A stretch of DNA of 64,000 nt, taken from positions 930,001 through 994,000 of the forward strand of contig NZ_CP122961.1 in assembly GCF_029854215.1 (NCBI RefSeq), in the 5' to 3' direction. This DNA comes from Halomonas alkaliantarctica. Its GTDB lineage: Bacteria; Pseudomonadota; Gammaproteobacteria; Pseudomonadales; Halomonadaceae. Below are positions 36,087 to 45,487 of the stretch, piece after piece. Made by a program: the position numbers and the translations under genes. Every line of letters starts with the position of its first letter. Position 1 is the first letter of the stretch. The notes beneath the pieces are model-generated. The model made no database searches and was not told where the DNA came from. It was given only the letters and a program-made list of their open reading frames with translations.

Positions 36087-36848
36087 ATGCGTCTGCGTAT
36101 TTTGTCTGATCTGCATCTGGAGTTTTTTGACGGGAACCGCGAGCTGCCAGAGAAAGATGCCGATGTAGTGGTTCTGGCGGGTGATATACACCGTAAGTGT
36201 GAGGGCCTTGGCTGGGCGCGTCGCCGCTTCCCGGATATGCCGATTATCTATGTGCCAGGCAACCATGAATTCTACGGTACCTGCATGCCACTGCTACGTG
36301 ATGAGCTGGCGCTCGAAGCCGAGCGGCTCGACATTGAACTGCTGGATAATCGTGCCGTGACCCTCAATGGCGTACGTTTTTACGGCACTACGCTTTGGAC
36401 TGACTTTGCGCTGTACGCTGGTGACCCGACCCAAAACCCCGCCGATACTGAGTCGAAGGCGCTGCGTTATATGCCGGATTTTAAAATCGTCCAAACATCG
36501 CCTGGGGTAACGTTCACACCACAGGCAAGTCAGCAGGTGCACGCTGAAGCACTTGCCTGGCTTGAAAATGAGCTGTCCCAGCCATTTGATGGCCCCAAGG
36601 TGGTGGTTAGCCACCATGCCCCGCTACACGACTGTATTCCTGACCAATACCTGGGCGACGCGTTATCGCCCGCCTTTGCCTCACACTTGCCTCATTTAAT
36701 GGGCAGGATGAATGTATGGGTGCATGGGCATGTCCATGAGCCCGTGGATATTCTGCGCAACGGCACGCGGATTATTGCCAACCCCGGTGGATACCCTGAT
36801 GAGTTTACGCCAGAGTTGTTTAAGACAGACTATATGATTGAAATATAA
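36087..36848 (+). CDS. Calcineurin-like metallophosphoesterase
   Basis: A 253-residue cytosolic phosphoesterase with the full two-metal motif set: DLHLE (Asp8, His10), GDIH (Asp33), GNHE, SHHAP and HGHVHE. A longer frame starts at 36006, but the ATG at 36087 is preceded by GGGGAG and begins directly with the strand leading to the first motif. The substrate is unknown; relatives act on phosphodiesters or phosphoproteins. Transcribed alone. Confidence 0.9.
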   Translation: MRLRILSDLHLEFFDGNRELPEKDADVVVLAGDIHRKCEGLGWARRRFPDMPIIYVPGNHEFYGTCMPLLRDELALEAERLDIELLDNRAVTLNGVRFYGTTLWTDFALYAGDPTQNPADTESKALRYMPDFKIVQTSPGVTFTPQASQQVHAEALAWLENELSQPFDGPKVVVSHHAPLHDCIPDQYLGDALSPAFASHLPHLMGRMNVWVHGHVHEPVDILRNGTRIIANPGGYPDEFTPELFKTDYMIEI

Positions 36849-36916
36849 AATAAAATTAAGTGACTTAATGTTTTTGTTAGGGTGTTGATTAATCACTTTC
36901 AGCCATGCAGGTAAGT

Positions 36917-36935
36917 GCTACTTTGGTTTAATTTT
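36917..36935 (+). promoter_or_regulatory. ACTTTGGT upstream element, copy 1
   Basis: GCTACTTTGGTTTAATTTT. The ACTTTGGT core starts 62 bp before the operator at 36982. The same core and spacing recur at 42731 and 50051. Confidence 0.6.
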
Positions 36936-36981
36936 CACTATAGCAGCTTGCGTCTGCAAGCCATGCTACTTATCTTCTTGC

Positions 36982-37000
36982 TTGTATGATGTATGACATA
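36982..37000 (+). promoter_or_regulatory. GntR/FCD-type operator, copy 1 (gudD-TTT1 operon)
   Basis: TTGTATGATGTATGACATA, an imperfect palindrome of the kind bound by FadR-family regulators. It contains a TATGAT that could be a -10 box, so binding would occlude RNA polymerase. It lies 212 bp upstream of the first glucarate dehydratase gene. The 364-bp gap holds no gene. Confidence 0.75.
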
Positions 37001-37212
37001 TGGGGTTGAGTAATTGGATTGCCTATACCTAGCAACGAAGAGTGGGTTTTATAGAAAAGTGTCGTGCGGTATCTGTAGTCGATTGATATTCAATGTCTTT
37101 TAAAAGTCTTTGATTGACCAGCAAAGGCTATGGTTGTCCGCTTCGTTATTTTAATGCGGCAATGAGTGGAATGCGGGTCAGCACGCTATCACCGCCTAAT
37201 GGAGAATTATTT

Positions 37213-38553
37213 ATGTCGAGCCACGATACGCCCACGATAACCGATATGCAGGTCATTCCCGTGGCAGGGCGCGATAGCATGTTACTCAATATCGGTGGAG
37301 CTCACTCTCCTTATTTTACGCGCAACCTCGTTATCCTCAAAGATAGTCACGGCAATGTGGGGGTTGGCGAAGCCCCTGGTGGTGAGACGATTCAGACATC
37401 TCTAGAGCAGTCGCGAGAGCGGGTGATTGGGCAAACAATTGGAAAAATGCGCTCCATGGTTGCGTCGTTGCACAATGCCGGACGGAGTGCCGATTTTGAG
37501 GATTTCGGCAAAGGATCCTGGACATTCGAGCTACGCATCAATGCAGTTGCCGCGCTTGAAGCGGCGTTACTCGATTTGATGGGTAAGTTTCTGGGAGTAC
37601 CAGTGGCAGAGCTGCTAGGCAACGGCAAGCAACGTGACAGCGTTGACGTGCTGGGATACTTGTTCTTTATCGGTGATGGGTATTCTACGCCGTTGGATTA
37701 CCGCCGTGGCACCGGGGGCTTAGATCACGACTGGTACCGTTTGCGTGACGAGGCGGCCATGACGCCTCAACATATTGTTGAGCTAGCTCATGCGGTGCAA
37801 GATCGATACGGCTTTAAAGACTTTAAGTTAAAAGGTGGGGCTCTAGCTGGCGAGCAAGAAATCGAGGCCGTCACGGCGCTGCACAATGCATTCCCAGAGG
37901 CGCGCACGACCATTGATCCTAATGGTGCCTGGTCGCTCGAAGAGGCGATCCGGCTGTGCAAGGACCTTCACGGTGTGATCGCCTACGCCGAGGATCCTTG
38001 TGGCGCGGAACAAGGATTCTCGGGCCGTGAGATTTTAGCTGAGTTTCGCCACGCCACTGGCTTACCCGTCGCTACCAACATGGTGGCCACCAACTGGCGA
38101 GAAATGGCCCACGCATTAATGTTGCGTTCGGTCGATATTCCATTAGCCGACCCGCATTTCTGGACGCTTTCCGGTGCCGTACGTGTCTCCCAGCTCTGCC
38201 AGGATCATGGTATGACCTGGGGTTCTCACTCCAACAACCACTTCGATATTTCTCTTGCCATGTTCGCCCAGGTGGGGGCTGCCGCCGTGGGACGCACAAC
38301 CGCGCTTGATACCCACTGGATATGGCAGGAGGGTGATGCCCGTTTGACGCGAAATCCGCCTGAGATTGTGGGTGGCAAAGTGGCCGTCACAGATGCGCCG
38401 GGGCTTGGGGTCGACATCGACATGAAGGCCATAGAGGAGGCTAATAAGCTCTATCTTTCGCTGCCTGCGGGTGCTCGGGATGATGCGATGGCCATGCAGT
38501 ATTTGATAGATGACTGGAAGTGTGATCCGAAAAAGCCAGCGTTAGTGCGCTGA
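37213..38553 (+). CDS. gudD: Glucarate dehydratase, first copy
   Basis: A 446-residue enolase-superfamily enzyme, exactly E. coli GudD length. It dehydrates D-glucarate (and L-idarate) to 5-keto-4-deoxyglucarate. Family residues are present: the KLKGG base, DPNGAW and EDPCG metal ligands, ATNMVAT, and the [12 protein letters not shown]is paired with Asp in DIPLAD. A longer frame starts at 37114, but ATG 37213 has GGAG upstream and MSSHDTP matches the family start. The middle loop ([20 protein letters not shown]) differs from the copy at 48646. It is the first gene of an operon with TTT1, under the operator at 36982. Confidence 0.92.
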   Translation: MSSHDTPTITDMQVIPVAGRDSMLLNIGGAHSPYFTRNLVILKDSHGNVGVGEAPGGETIQTSLEQSRERVIGQTIGKMRSMVASLHNAGRSADFEDFGKGSWTFELRINAVAALEAALLDLMGKFLGVPVAELLGNGKQRDSVDVLGYLFFIGDGYSTPLDYRRGTGGLDHDWYRLRDEAAMTPQHIVELAHAVQDRYGFKDFKLKGGALAGEQEIEAVTALHNAFPEARTTIDPNGAWSLEEAIRLCKDLHGVIAYAEDPCGAEQGFSGREILAEFRHATGLPVATNMVATNWREMAHALMLRSVDIPLADPHFWTLSGAVRVSQLCQDHGMTWGSHSNNHFDISLAMFAQVGAAAVGRTTALDTHWIWQEGDARLTRNPPEIVGGKVAVTDAPGLGVDIDMKAIEEANKLYLSLPAGARDDAMAMQYLIDDWKCDPKKPALVR

Positions 38554-38589
38554 GTGAACACCCTAAACGTGACAAAGAAGGACATTACA

Positions 38590-39534
38590 ATGAAAAAGTT
38601 AGCGCTAAGCTTATCTGTAGCAACAGCAATGATGACAAGTGCTGTTGCATTTGCTGAATATCCTGAGAAAAACATCGATATGATCGTGCCCTTCTCAGCC
38701 GGTGGCGGTAACGACACTTTCGTTCGCGCACTACAGCCGCTTCTAGAAGAAAAACTTGATACCAATTTGGTCATTCGCAATATCTCGGGTGGCGGCGGAG
38801 CAGTTGGGCTGACGCGCGCTCAAGCTTCAGATGCGGATGGCTATACCTTAGCTGCCGCCAGTAATGCATTACTGACCTTGGAAGCGTTGGGTAATGTTGA
38901 TTTTACCTACGAAGATTTTGATTTTATCGCCAAGATTCTTGAAGAGCCCTACGTCATCGCCGTCGGTGAAGACAGCGAATACGCTGACCTGGACGCTATG
39001 GTTGAGGCTGCGAGGGCAGGCACTTCGGTTCAAGTGGGGGTTTCTGGGGTAGGGTCATCGGCTCACATCGCGGCGGTAGCCTTTGCTGATACCGCTGAAG
39101 TCGATTTCAATTTCATTCCCTACCCCGGCGGTTCTGAGACCATCTCCGCTGCAATGGGAGGGCACATTGATGCCGTGGTGCTAGGTGGGGCGGAACTTCG
39201 CTCAGCGCTAGAATCAGGTCGTCTGAAAGCTTTGGGTATGTCCTACGCAGAGCGTAGCGAGTCTCTGCCTGATGTCCCTACTTTTCAAGAGGAAGGCTAC
39301 GCTCTGTCGCTGACAGTATGGCGCGGCATAGCGGGACCTGATGGCCTGCCGGAAGAGGCTAAGGAAGCGTGGGTTAACGCTATTAAAGAAATTGTAGAAG
39401 AAGGCTCCTTCGAAGAGACCGCTTCGAACCTGGGGTTAGATATTGTGCCGCTGTATGGGGATGAGCTAGAGGCGTTTATCGCTGAATCTGCTGAAGTGAT
39501 GAAAGAAAGTGCTGGCGACTTAGCTGCTGAATAA
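38590..39534 (+). CDS. TTT system 1 solute-binding protein, TctC/BUG family
   Basis: A 314-residue periplasmic binding protein with a signal peptide ending in AFA. The BUG fold opening YPEKNIDMIVPFSAGGGNDTFVRAL and the later FIPYPGGSETISAAMGGHIDAV are typical of TctC proteins that bind carboxylates through water-mediated contacts. ATG 38590 has AAGGA upstream and is preferred over the earlier GTG. It lies between gudD and the small and large membrane subunits, so the ligand is probably glucarate or a related aldarate. Confidence 0.92.
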   Translation: MKKLALSLSVATAMMTSAVAFAEYPEKNIDMIVPFSAGGGNDTFVRALQPLLEEKLDTNLVIRNISGGGGAVGLTRAQASDADGYTLAAASNALLTLEALGNVDFTYEDFDFIAKILEEPYVIAVGEDSEYADLDAMVEAARAGTSVQVGVSGVGSSAHIAAVAFADTAEVDFNFIPYPGGSETISAAMGGHIDAVVLGGAELRSALESGRLKALGMSYAERSESLPDVPTFQEEGYALSLTVWRGIAGPDGLPEEAKEAWVNAIKEIVEEGSFEETASNLGLDIVPLYGDELEAFIAESAEVMKESAGDLAAE

Positions 39535-39553
39535 AATAAGGAGTTAGTGACTG

Positions 39554-40069
39554 ATGGCAAAGGATATAGGTAAACCGATCTTTGATCTGTTTCTTGTGGT
39601 GGTATCGGCAATTGGGTTTTATATGGCCACTACGCTGCCAGCAGTCAGCATGGCGGGGGGGCTTTCCCCCGCTTCTTTCCCAAAGTTGATTTCTGGCTTG
39701 ATTTTTGTGTGTGCCGTGCCCTGCTTAATACGCGATTCTTATGAATGGCTTGTTGCAAGGCGAGTGCAGGAAGGCGCGACAGCCCTTAATGCCACTGCTC
39801 CGAAGAAAGGCATTTTGCAATGGCTGACCATCGTGGCTTTGATTATTGTTTATATCAACTTTTTCGAGCGGCTGGGGTATATCGCAAGCACAACAATATT
39901 CTGTTTTTTAAATGTTGTTTTTCTTGTCATAACTAGCGGTGAATTTCAAAAGTTAAGCAATAAACGAAAACTTCGAAACCTAGCAGCGTATACAGTTTTT
40001 GCGTTCGCTTTATCATTGGTTATTTATTATGTATTTACCGAACTATTCAATATCCCCCTGCCGGATTGA
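39554..40069 (+). CDS. TTT system 1 small membrane subunit, TctB family
   Basis: A 171-residue protein with four predicted membrane helices and the poorly conserved TctB pattern (MAGGLSPASFPKLISGLIFV near the first helices). Located between binding protein and large permease with short gaps, it completes the three-part secondary transporter. GGAGTTAGTG precedes the start. Confidence 0.85.
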   Translation: MAKDIGKPIFDLFLVVVSAIGFYMATTLPAVSMAGGLSPASFPKLISGLIFVCAVPCLIRDSYEWLVARRVQEGATALNATAPKKGILQWLTIVALIIVYINFFERLGYIASTTIFCFLNVVFLVITSGEFQKLSNKRKLRNLAAYTVFAFALSLVIYYVFTELFNIPLPD

Positions 40070-40084
40070 GGAAGGAGAAGTGAG

Positions 40085-41593
40085 ATGCTAACGGGTTATA
40101 TTGATGGTTTGGGGTTGGTCTTCCAGTTGGGTACATTATTGGCGATTGCTGGCGGGACTTTTTTAGGCATTATCATGGGAGTATTGCCTGGCCTAACATC
40201 GGCCATGGCGATAGCGCTATTGCTGCCGGTAACCTTTGGAATGCCACCTGTGATGGGTATAGGCATGCTGCTTGGTACCCTGTGTGGTGCTGGTGCCAGT
40301 GGCTCGATACCCGCCATATTGTTGAATATTCCTGGCACTCCATCCTCGGTCGCGACTACGTTCGATGGCTTTCCAATGGCTCAAAAGGGGGAGGCGGGGA
40401 GAGCCCTGGGGCTGGCAATCGTTGCCTCTTTCTTTGGCGGTGTAGCTAGTATGGTGGTGTTAAGTCTTCTCGCACCACCCATCGCTGAGTTTGCATTGCG
40501 ATTTGGTGCTGCGGAGTATTTTTCGCTGAGCATTTTCGGGCTCGTCATTATTGCTTCCGTTGCAGGCAAGTCCCTCCTTAAAGGTTTGATTGCAGGCCTG
40601 ATAGGTTTCTTTTGCTCTACGATTGGTACAGATCCTATTGCGGGGGTCGACCGCTTTACGTTTGGACAGCTTTCTTTATTGACCGGCATTAACCTCTTAC
40701 CGGCGCTGATTGGGTTATTCGCTGTCTCACAAGTGCTGAAAGATGCCTTTGAATATGATCCCTCAAGTAAACTTCAGAACAGTGCTCACAAAGTCGATAT
40801 TGCACGTCCACGGTTTGTGGAAACGTTGCGCAATTGGCGCGCTCTTCTTGTTGGTATCGTGTCCGGCTCTGTTGTAGGCCCAGTGCCTGGCGCGGGAGGC
40901 AGTATTGCCTCGTTGGTAGCCTACGACCAAGCACGTCGTTTTTCTAAAACACCTGAAAAGTTTGGTAAGGGGCATAGTGCTGGCATTGTTTCGGTTGAGA
41001 GCGCGAACAATGCTTTGTTAGGTGGGGCGTTAATTCCTACGCTTGCATTGGGCATCCCTGGCGAGGCCGCGACGGCTGTTCTATTGGGTGGTTTAATGAT
41101 TCAAGGCGTTACGCCAGGACCGATGCTATTCGAAAGCCAGAGCGGCATCATTTACGGGATATTTTTAGCGTACTTAGTCGCTAACTTCTTCATGCTTATC
41201 ATCATGTGTTTAGGTATCAAGCTGTTTGTTCGAGTACTGCTAGTGCCAAGAAAACAGTTGATTTCGGCTATCATTGTTTTCTGTTTTATCGGTGTTTACG
41301 GAGTTGATGGGGATGTGTTTAACCTCTACATAATGCTGGCTTTTGGATTGCTCGGCTATTTTCTCAACCGATATGGCTTTGGAACTGCTCCGGTAATACT
41401 GGGTTTAATTCTGGGGCCTATAGCGGAATCTAACTTGAGACGGGGGCTGCAGACCTTCGGTGGAGATTGGTCGCCGTTTTTCACCCGCCCCATCAGCGTT
41501 ACCTTTTTAGTCATCGCCTTAGGGTTGCTGGCGCTGACACTGTGGCAGAACTACCGTACTCGTCAACAAGACGTGGCGTCTGGCGCTGCTTGA
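40085..41593 (+). CDS. TTT system 1 large membrane subunit, TctA family
   Basis: A 502-residue permease with about twelve helices. The duplicated TctA signatures are present: GGTFLGIIMGVLPGLTSAMA and the matching GSVVGPVPGAGGSIASLVAY in the second half, plus [20 protein letters not shown] and SANNALLGGALIPTLALGIPG. It carries the substrate using an ion gradient and TctC. It is the last gene of the gudD operon, followed by two hairpins. Confidence 0.93.
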   Translation: MLTGYIDGLGLVFQLGTLLAIAGGTFLGIIMGVLPGLTSAMAIALLLPVTFGMPPVMGIGMLLGTLCGAGASGSIPAILLNIPGTPSSVATTFDGFPMAQKGEAGRALGLAIVASFFGGVASMVVLSLLAPPIAEFALRFGAAEYFSLSIFGLVIIASVAGKSLLKGLIAGLIGFFCSTIGTDPIAGVDRFTFGQLSLLTGINLLPALIGLFAVSQVLKDAFEYDPSSKLQNSAHKVDIARPRFVETLRNWRALLVGIVSGSVVGPVPGAGGSIASLVAYDQARRFSKTPEKFGKGHSAGIVSVESANNALLGGALIPTLALGIPGEAATAVLLGGLMIQGVTPGPMLFESQSGIIYGIFLAYLVANFFMLIIMCLGIKLFVRVLLVPRKQLISAIIVFCFIGVYGVDGDVFNLYIMLAFGLLGYFLNRYGFGTAPVILGLILGPIAESNLRRGLQTFGGDWSPFFTRPISVTFLVIALGLLALTLWQNYRTRQQDVASGAA

Positions 41594-41599
41594 AGTCCA

Positions 41600-41656
41600 C
41601 AGCCGCCATTCGAGGCGGCTGGGGTGTTGAAGCCCACTCGTGGAGTGGGCTTTTTT
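41600..41656 (+). terminator. Tandem hairpins ending the gudD-TTT1 operon
   Basis: First hairpin CAGCCGCC/GGCGGCTG (41600-41621). The second, AGCCCACTC-GTG-GAGTGGGCT, is followed by six T (41631-41656) and forms a strong intrinsic terminator just before the dehydrogenase ribosome-binding site. Confidence 0.88.
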
Positions 41657-41674
41657 AATGGTGGGGGGTAAGTG

Positions 41675-42685
41675 ATGGCTAACATCGATTTTGAGACGTT
41701 GCGCAGTACGATTGAAAAATCACTATTGAAGGCGGGGTTAAAGCCCGCTGATGCTGAGACCTGCGCGCAAATCCATGCTGAAAGTACCCGCGACGGCGTG
41801 CATTCGCATGGTATCGGGCGGGTTCCGCGTTTCATTGAGTATGTCGGGAAAGGCTGGGTCGATATCGACGCTAAGCCTAGCCTTGTCCAGCGATTGGGCG
41901 CGATTGAGGTGCTTGATGGAGGTTTTGGAATAGGTGTTGTCAATGCACTTCATGCCACAGAGCGTGCCATGGCGTTGGCGCGTGAGCATGGTATGGGGCT
42001 GGTTGCGTTACGTGATACAACCCACTGGATGCGCGGCGGAAGCTATGGCTGGCATGCGGTTGAGCAGGGGTTCGCTACGATCATGTGGACCAATACCGAG
42101 TCGTGCATGCCTGCCTGGGGCGGTGCTTCCCAATCGATTGGCAATAATCCGTTGGTGATGGCCGTACCGCATAACTCTGGGCCTCTGGTGCTCGATATGG
42201 CGATGTCTCAGTTTTCCTATGGGAAGCTACAGACGACTCAGCTGAAGGGCGAGTATTTGCCCGTTGACGGCGGTTTTGATGCGCGTGGAGAATTGAGCCG
42301 TGATCCTGCGGCGATCGCTGCGACGCGTCGCTTGCTGCCGACCGGGTACTGGAAAGGCTCTGGGTTGTCGATCTTACTGGATGCGTTGGCAGCACTGCTT
42401 GCCCAAGGGCGTCCTAGCCATGCCATTGACAAGGTTCAGCGCGGCAGTGGTGGCGGTTGCAGCCAAGTGTATATGGTGTTTGACCCTGAGCAACTCGGTG
42501 GCCGCGAGGCTTGCGATAGCATTGTCGAAGGCATTCAGTCTCATCTTGGCGCCACAACGCCTGCCGAGCCGGGGCGCAAAGTGCGCTGGCCAGGTGAGTC
42601 GACCGCTGAACAGCGATATGGAGAGAGGTTGATTGTTATCGATGACATGCTATGGCGCTCTGTTTGCGAGCTGGCGGGTGGTTAG
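41675..42685 (+). CDS. Ldh2/malate-L-sulfolactate dehydrogenase family oxidoreductase
   Basis: A 336-residue NAD(P)-dependent dehydrogenase with the non-Rossmann Ldh2 fold. It shows the N-terminal HAESTRDGVHSHGIGRVPRF with catalytic His, and VALRDTTHWMRGGSYGWHA, SIGNNPLVMAVPH and VLDMAMSQFSYGKL in the cofactor region. Relatives reduce 2-keto acids or oxidise lactate, malate or 2,3-diketogulonate. Its ATG (41675) has GGGGGG upstream; a GTG three bases earlier is possible. It starts only 19 bases after the terminator of the preceding operon, so it depends on readthrough or a promoter inside the hairpin region. A link to aldarate metabolism is inferred only from position. Confidence 0.88.
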   Translation: MANIDFETLRSTIEKSLLKAGLKPADAETCAQIHAESTRDGVHSHGIGRVPRFIEYVGKGWVDIDAKPSLVQRLGAIEVLDGGFGIGVVNALHATERAMALAREHGMGLVALRDTTHWMRGGSYGWHAVEQGFATIMWTNTESCMPAWGGASQSIGNNPLVMAVPHNSGPLVLDMAMSQFSYGKLQTTQLKGEYLPVDGGFDARGELSRDPAAIAATRRLLPTGYWKGSGLSILLDALAALLAQGRPSHAIDKVQRGSGGGCSQVYMVFDPEQLGGREACDSIVEGIQSHLGATTPAEPGRKVRWPGESTAEQRYGERLIVIDDMLWRSVCELAGG

Positions 42686-42727
42686 TTAAAGGCGTTTTAA
42701 TCCTCAACAGGTTTACAGGGCATGGCT

Positions 42728-42746
42728 GCTACTTTGGTTTAAATTA
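42728..42746 (+). promoter_or_regulatory. ACTTTGGT upstream element, copy 2
   Basis: GCTACTTTGGTTTAAATTA; the ACTTTGGT core at 42731 begins 62 bp before the operator at 42793. It is the closest match to copy 1. Confidence 0.6.
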
Positions 42747-42792
42747 TGATAGTTCTGCTTGCACCCCGCTAGGAGGATACTTATATTTTAGG

Positions 42793-42811
42793 TTGTATGA
42801 TGTATGACATA
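42793..42811 (+). promoter_or_regulatory. GntR/FCD-type operator, copy 2 (kdgD-TTT2-garD operon)
   Basis: TTGTATGATGTATGACATA, identical over all 19 bases to copy 1, 65 bp before the kdgD GTG start. Confidence 0.77.
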
Positions 42812-42876
42812 AGGTTGTTGGCTAACTCGTGATGTCTGCTTATTCAGTGGTCAATACATTTTAAAGAGGGCGCAAA

Positions 42877-43794
42877 GTGACGTTTTCAAGACAAGAAGTA
42901 ACAACAGCCATCGGCGATGGTTTGCTATCGTTTCCGATTACCGATTTCGATAGTCAAGGTCGTTTCGATGAAGCGAGCTATCGCAAGCGACTTGAGTGGT
43001 TCATCAGCCACGAGATTTCGGCGGTCTTCGTCGCGGGTGGCACGGGGGAGTTTTTTAACTTGTCACTTGATGAGTATCGCAAGATTGTTCGCGTCGCTGT
43101 CGAAGTAATTGACGGTCGCTTACCCGTCATTGCCAGCGCTGGATTAAGTGTTGAAGCCGGCACGGCCTTTGCACAAGCGGCCGAAGAAGCGGGCGCTGAC
43201 GGAATTCTACTGATGCCGCCATACCTTACCGAGTGTCCGCAGGATGGCTTGGTGGAGTATGCCCGCCAGATTTGTGATGCCACGTCCGTCAACGTGATTT
43301 ATTACAACCGCGGTAATGGCATCTTGAATGCTCATTCTGTTCAGCAGCTCGCCGACCAGTGTCCTAACTTGGTGGGGCTAAAAGATGGCAAAGGCGATAT
43401 TCAGGCGCTCAACAAAATCGTCAAAACCGTCGGAGACCGGTTGGTCTATATCGGCGGTGTGCCCACAGCTGAAATTTTTGCCGAGGCCTATGTATCCATT
43501 GGTGTGAATACCTACTCTTCGGCCGTGTTCAATTTCGTGCCGGAAATGGCGGTGAAATTCTATAAGGAGTTGCGTAAAGGAAATAAAGAGGCTGTTAAAC
43601 AGATCACTAACGACTTTTTTATTCCTTTCGTGGATCTCAGGGATCGTAAGGCTGGCTACGCCGTTAGCCTGATCAAAGCAGGCGCTGACATTGTTGGCCG
43701 TCCTGCGGGGAGTGTTCGTGCGCCACTTGTAATGCCAACCGAGGAGGAGTGCCAAGCGCTTAAAAAGCTGATTGATCGTGTTAAGTCGTCATAA
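42877..43794 (+). CDS. kdgD: 5-dehydro-4-deoxyglucarate dehydratase
   Basis: A 305-residue class I aldolase-fold enzyme (DHDPS family). It decarboxylates and dehydrates 5-keto-4-deoxyglucarate to 2-oxoglutarate semialdehyde. Visible features are FPITDFDSQGRFD near the start, GGTGEFFNLS, the active-site Tyr in VIYYNRGNG, the Schiff-base Lys in GLKDGKGD near residue 169, and YIGGVPTAE. The start is GTG with AGAGGG upstream. It is first in an operon with the second TTT system and garD, which supplies its substrate from galactarate. Confidence 0.95.
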   Translation: MTFSRQEVTTAIGDGLLSFPITDFDSQGRFDEASYRKRLEWFISHEISAVFVAGGTGEFFNLSLDEYRKIVRVAVEVIDGRLPVIASAGLSVEAGTAFAQAAEEAGADGILLMPPYLTECPQDGLVEYARQICDATSVNVIYYNRGNGILNAHSVQQLADQCPNLVGLKDGKGDIQALNKIVKTVGDRLVYIGGVPTAEIFAEAYVSIGVNTYSSAVFNFVPEMAVKFYKELRKGNKEAVKQITNDFFIPFVDLRDRKAGYAVSLIKAGADIVGRPAGSVRAPLVMPTEEECQALKKLIDRVKSS

Positions 43795-43866
43795 ATGACT
43801 GAGTAGTACGCCACTCACCACTCAATAAGCCATAACAATTTAACAACGAGCGAAAGAGGTGAATGT

Positions 43867-44922
43867 ATGATCATCACTAAAAAAATAATGACAAGTGTCG
43901 GATCCGCAGCGCTGATGGCAACGTTGAACATCAGCTCTGGTGTGGCAATGGCCCAGGATGGCCCGTTGCGCGGTAATATTCGCGTGGTCATCGGCTCAAC
44001 GTCCACCGGTGGCGACACTTATCAAAACTCTGCCATTGTCGTGGATCAATTAGCTGAAAAGCTGGATCTAAACATGAAGGTGGATGCCGTGGGCGCAAGT
44101 TCTGCTTTTCGCACCCTCGACCGGGACTCGCGCGGCAATACCCTGATGATCTTCCACGATCAGTCCTATCTTGGCCATCTGTATGGGGTTGAGGGCTATG
44201 ACGATATTTTCGATAAATATACCGTTGGGCCGACCCTTGCTATCAACCCTGGCAATGCCTATCTGGTGCCGAAAAACTCGCCTTACGAAACTCTTGACGA
44301 CGTCATCGCTGCAGTAGGCAATGGCGAGACCGTACGCGTGGCGATCCAGCCGGGCGGCGTCTCTGAGATTGGGTTTAGTGCCCTGAAAAATGCCATCGCT
44401 ATTGAGCATCCCGGGCAGGAAGATAACCTAGTCGCTGTTAATACAGGGTCTCAATCCGACAAAAATCAGCAACTGTTTGACGGTCAAGCCGACGTGATTA
44501 ACGGCTCCGTGCAGGCCAACGAGCAGTACACACGCTTGCCTGAAGATGATCAAAAAGCGATGCGCTTTGTCTGGTTGACGGCGCGTCAAGATACCATTGA
44601 ACAAGCGCCGGAAGAGGGGCTTGGGCAGACGTCTCGTGAGCAGTTGCTTGAGTATGTAGAACCGAACGTGCATGTCACCATGGGAGACGACGAGAGCTTC
44701 ACGTTCGATAAAGAGTTCTTCTTCCTCTACAACAAAGACATGGACCCGGCGATTGTTGAGCAAATCGATGAGGCGCTAGCGGAGATCTACGCAGAGGGAG
44801 AAATACAGGAAATTCAAAAGAACGCCTTCTTCATCCCCAACTTCAAGCCCTCTGATGAAGCCTCTGAGTATCTCGCCGATAAAATGGCCCGCTACGAAGA
44901 AATCATTAGCAACATCCAGTAA
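43867..44922 (+). CDS. TTT system 2 solute-binding protein, divergent TctC type
   Basis: A 351-residue secreted binding protein with a signal peptide ending in AMA. It is longer than typical TctC and the usual glycine-rich ligand loop is replaced by GSTSTGGDTYQNSAIV. The C-terminal part is strongly acidic (DDESFTFDKEFFF, EALAEIYAEGEIQ). It lies directly upstream of TctB/TctA genes and between kdgD and garD, so galactarate or another C6 aldarate is the likely ligand. Annotation as TctC rests on size, context and overall fold pattern. Confidence 0.82.
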   Translation: MIITKKIMTSVGSAALMATLNISSGVAMAQDGPLRGNIRVVIGSTSTGGDTYQNSAIVVDQLAEKLDLNMKVDAVGASSAFRTLDRDSRGNTLMIFHDQSYLGHLYGVEGYDDIFDKYTVGPTLAINPGNAYLVPKNSPYETLDDVIAAVGNGETVRVAIQPGGVSEIGFSALKNAIAIEHPGQEDNLVAVNTGSQSDKNQQLFDGQADVINGSVQANEQYTRLPEDDQKAMRFVWLTARQDTIEQAPEEGLGQTSREQLLEYVEPNVHVTMGDDESFTFDKEFFFLYNKDMDPAIVEQIDEALAEIYAEGEIQEIQKNAFFIPNFKPSDEASEYLADKMARYEEIISNIQ

Positions 44923-45026
44923 AGGGTATGGCACTCGCTGCGTGGGCGGCGGGTGCCTCACCTCTGCGTGAGCCGCTATAGAACAATGGTAAGCAGGATA
45001 CCCTGTTGCTTTTGCCCGGAGCCGTT

Positions 45027-45470
45027 ATGGAATCAGGTCTGTCAAGTCTGCTCAGTGTCTCAATCGATTTCGAGACCTCCCACCTGTTTTTTCCGAGGAT
45101 TATTCACTGGATCATGGCGGGACTCTTTGTCTTAATTTTAATGACAAAGGTAGCTCCCTTTATGGCAGCAGTGAAACGAGGAGAGCGCACACTGCCCATT
45201 GTTGGTGAGGCTAGGGATAACTTCCGTTTCTTCGGAACCCTCGTCTTAATCGTGGCGTATTTTTATTTTATGGCAGTGGTGGGTGACATGTTCCCCTACA
45301 CGGGCTACGGCTTCCTAATGGTTTCGATGGCTTTCGTGCTCCTCATGTCACTGCTCTATTTGCATGACTGGTCAAAAAAGGCCCTTACCATTGTGGTGGT
45401 CAATGCCATCGTTGCTCCTAGTCTGGCCTGGTTCGTTCTCGCCAAGCTGTTCACCATCACCTTACCGTGA
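45027..45470 (+). CDS. TTT system 2 small membrane subunit, TctB-like
   Basis: A 147-residue protein with four hydrophobic segments between TctC-like and TctA genes. The ATG at 45027 follows GGAG; the longer frame from 45006 is a TTG start and less likely. Sequence similarity within TctB is low, so the call relies on topology and gene order. Confidence 0.78.
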   Translation: MESGLSSLLSVSIDFETSHLFFPRIIHWIMAGLFVLILMTKVAPFMAAVKRGERTLPIVGEARDNFRFFGTLVLIVAYFYFMAVVGDMFPYTGYGFLMVSMAFVLLMSLLYLHDWSKKALTIVVVNAIVAPSLAWFVLAKLFTITLP

Positions 45471-45487
45471 CCGAAGCGAGTGCCACC

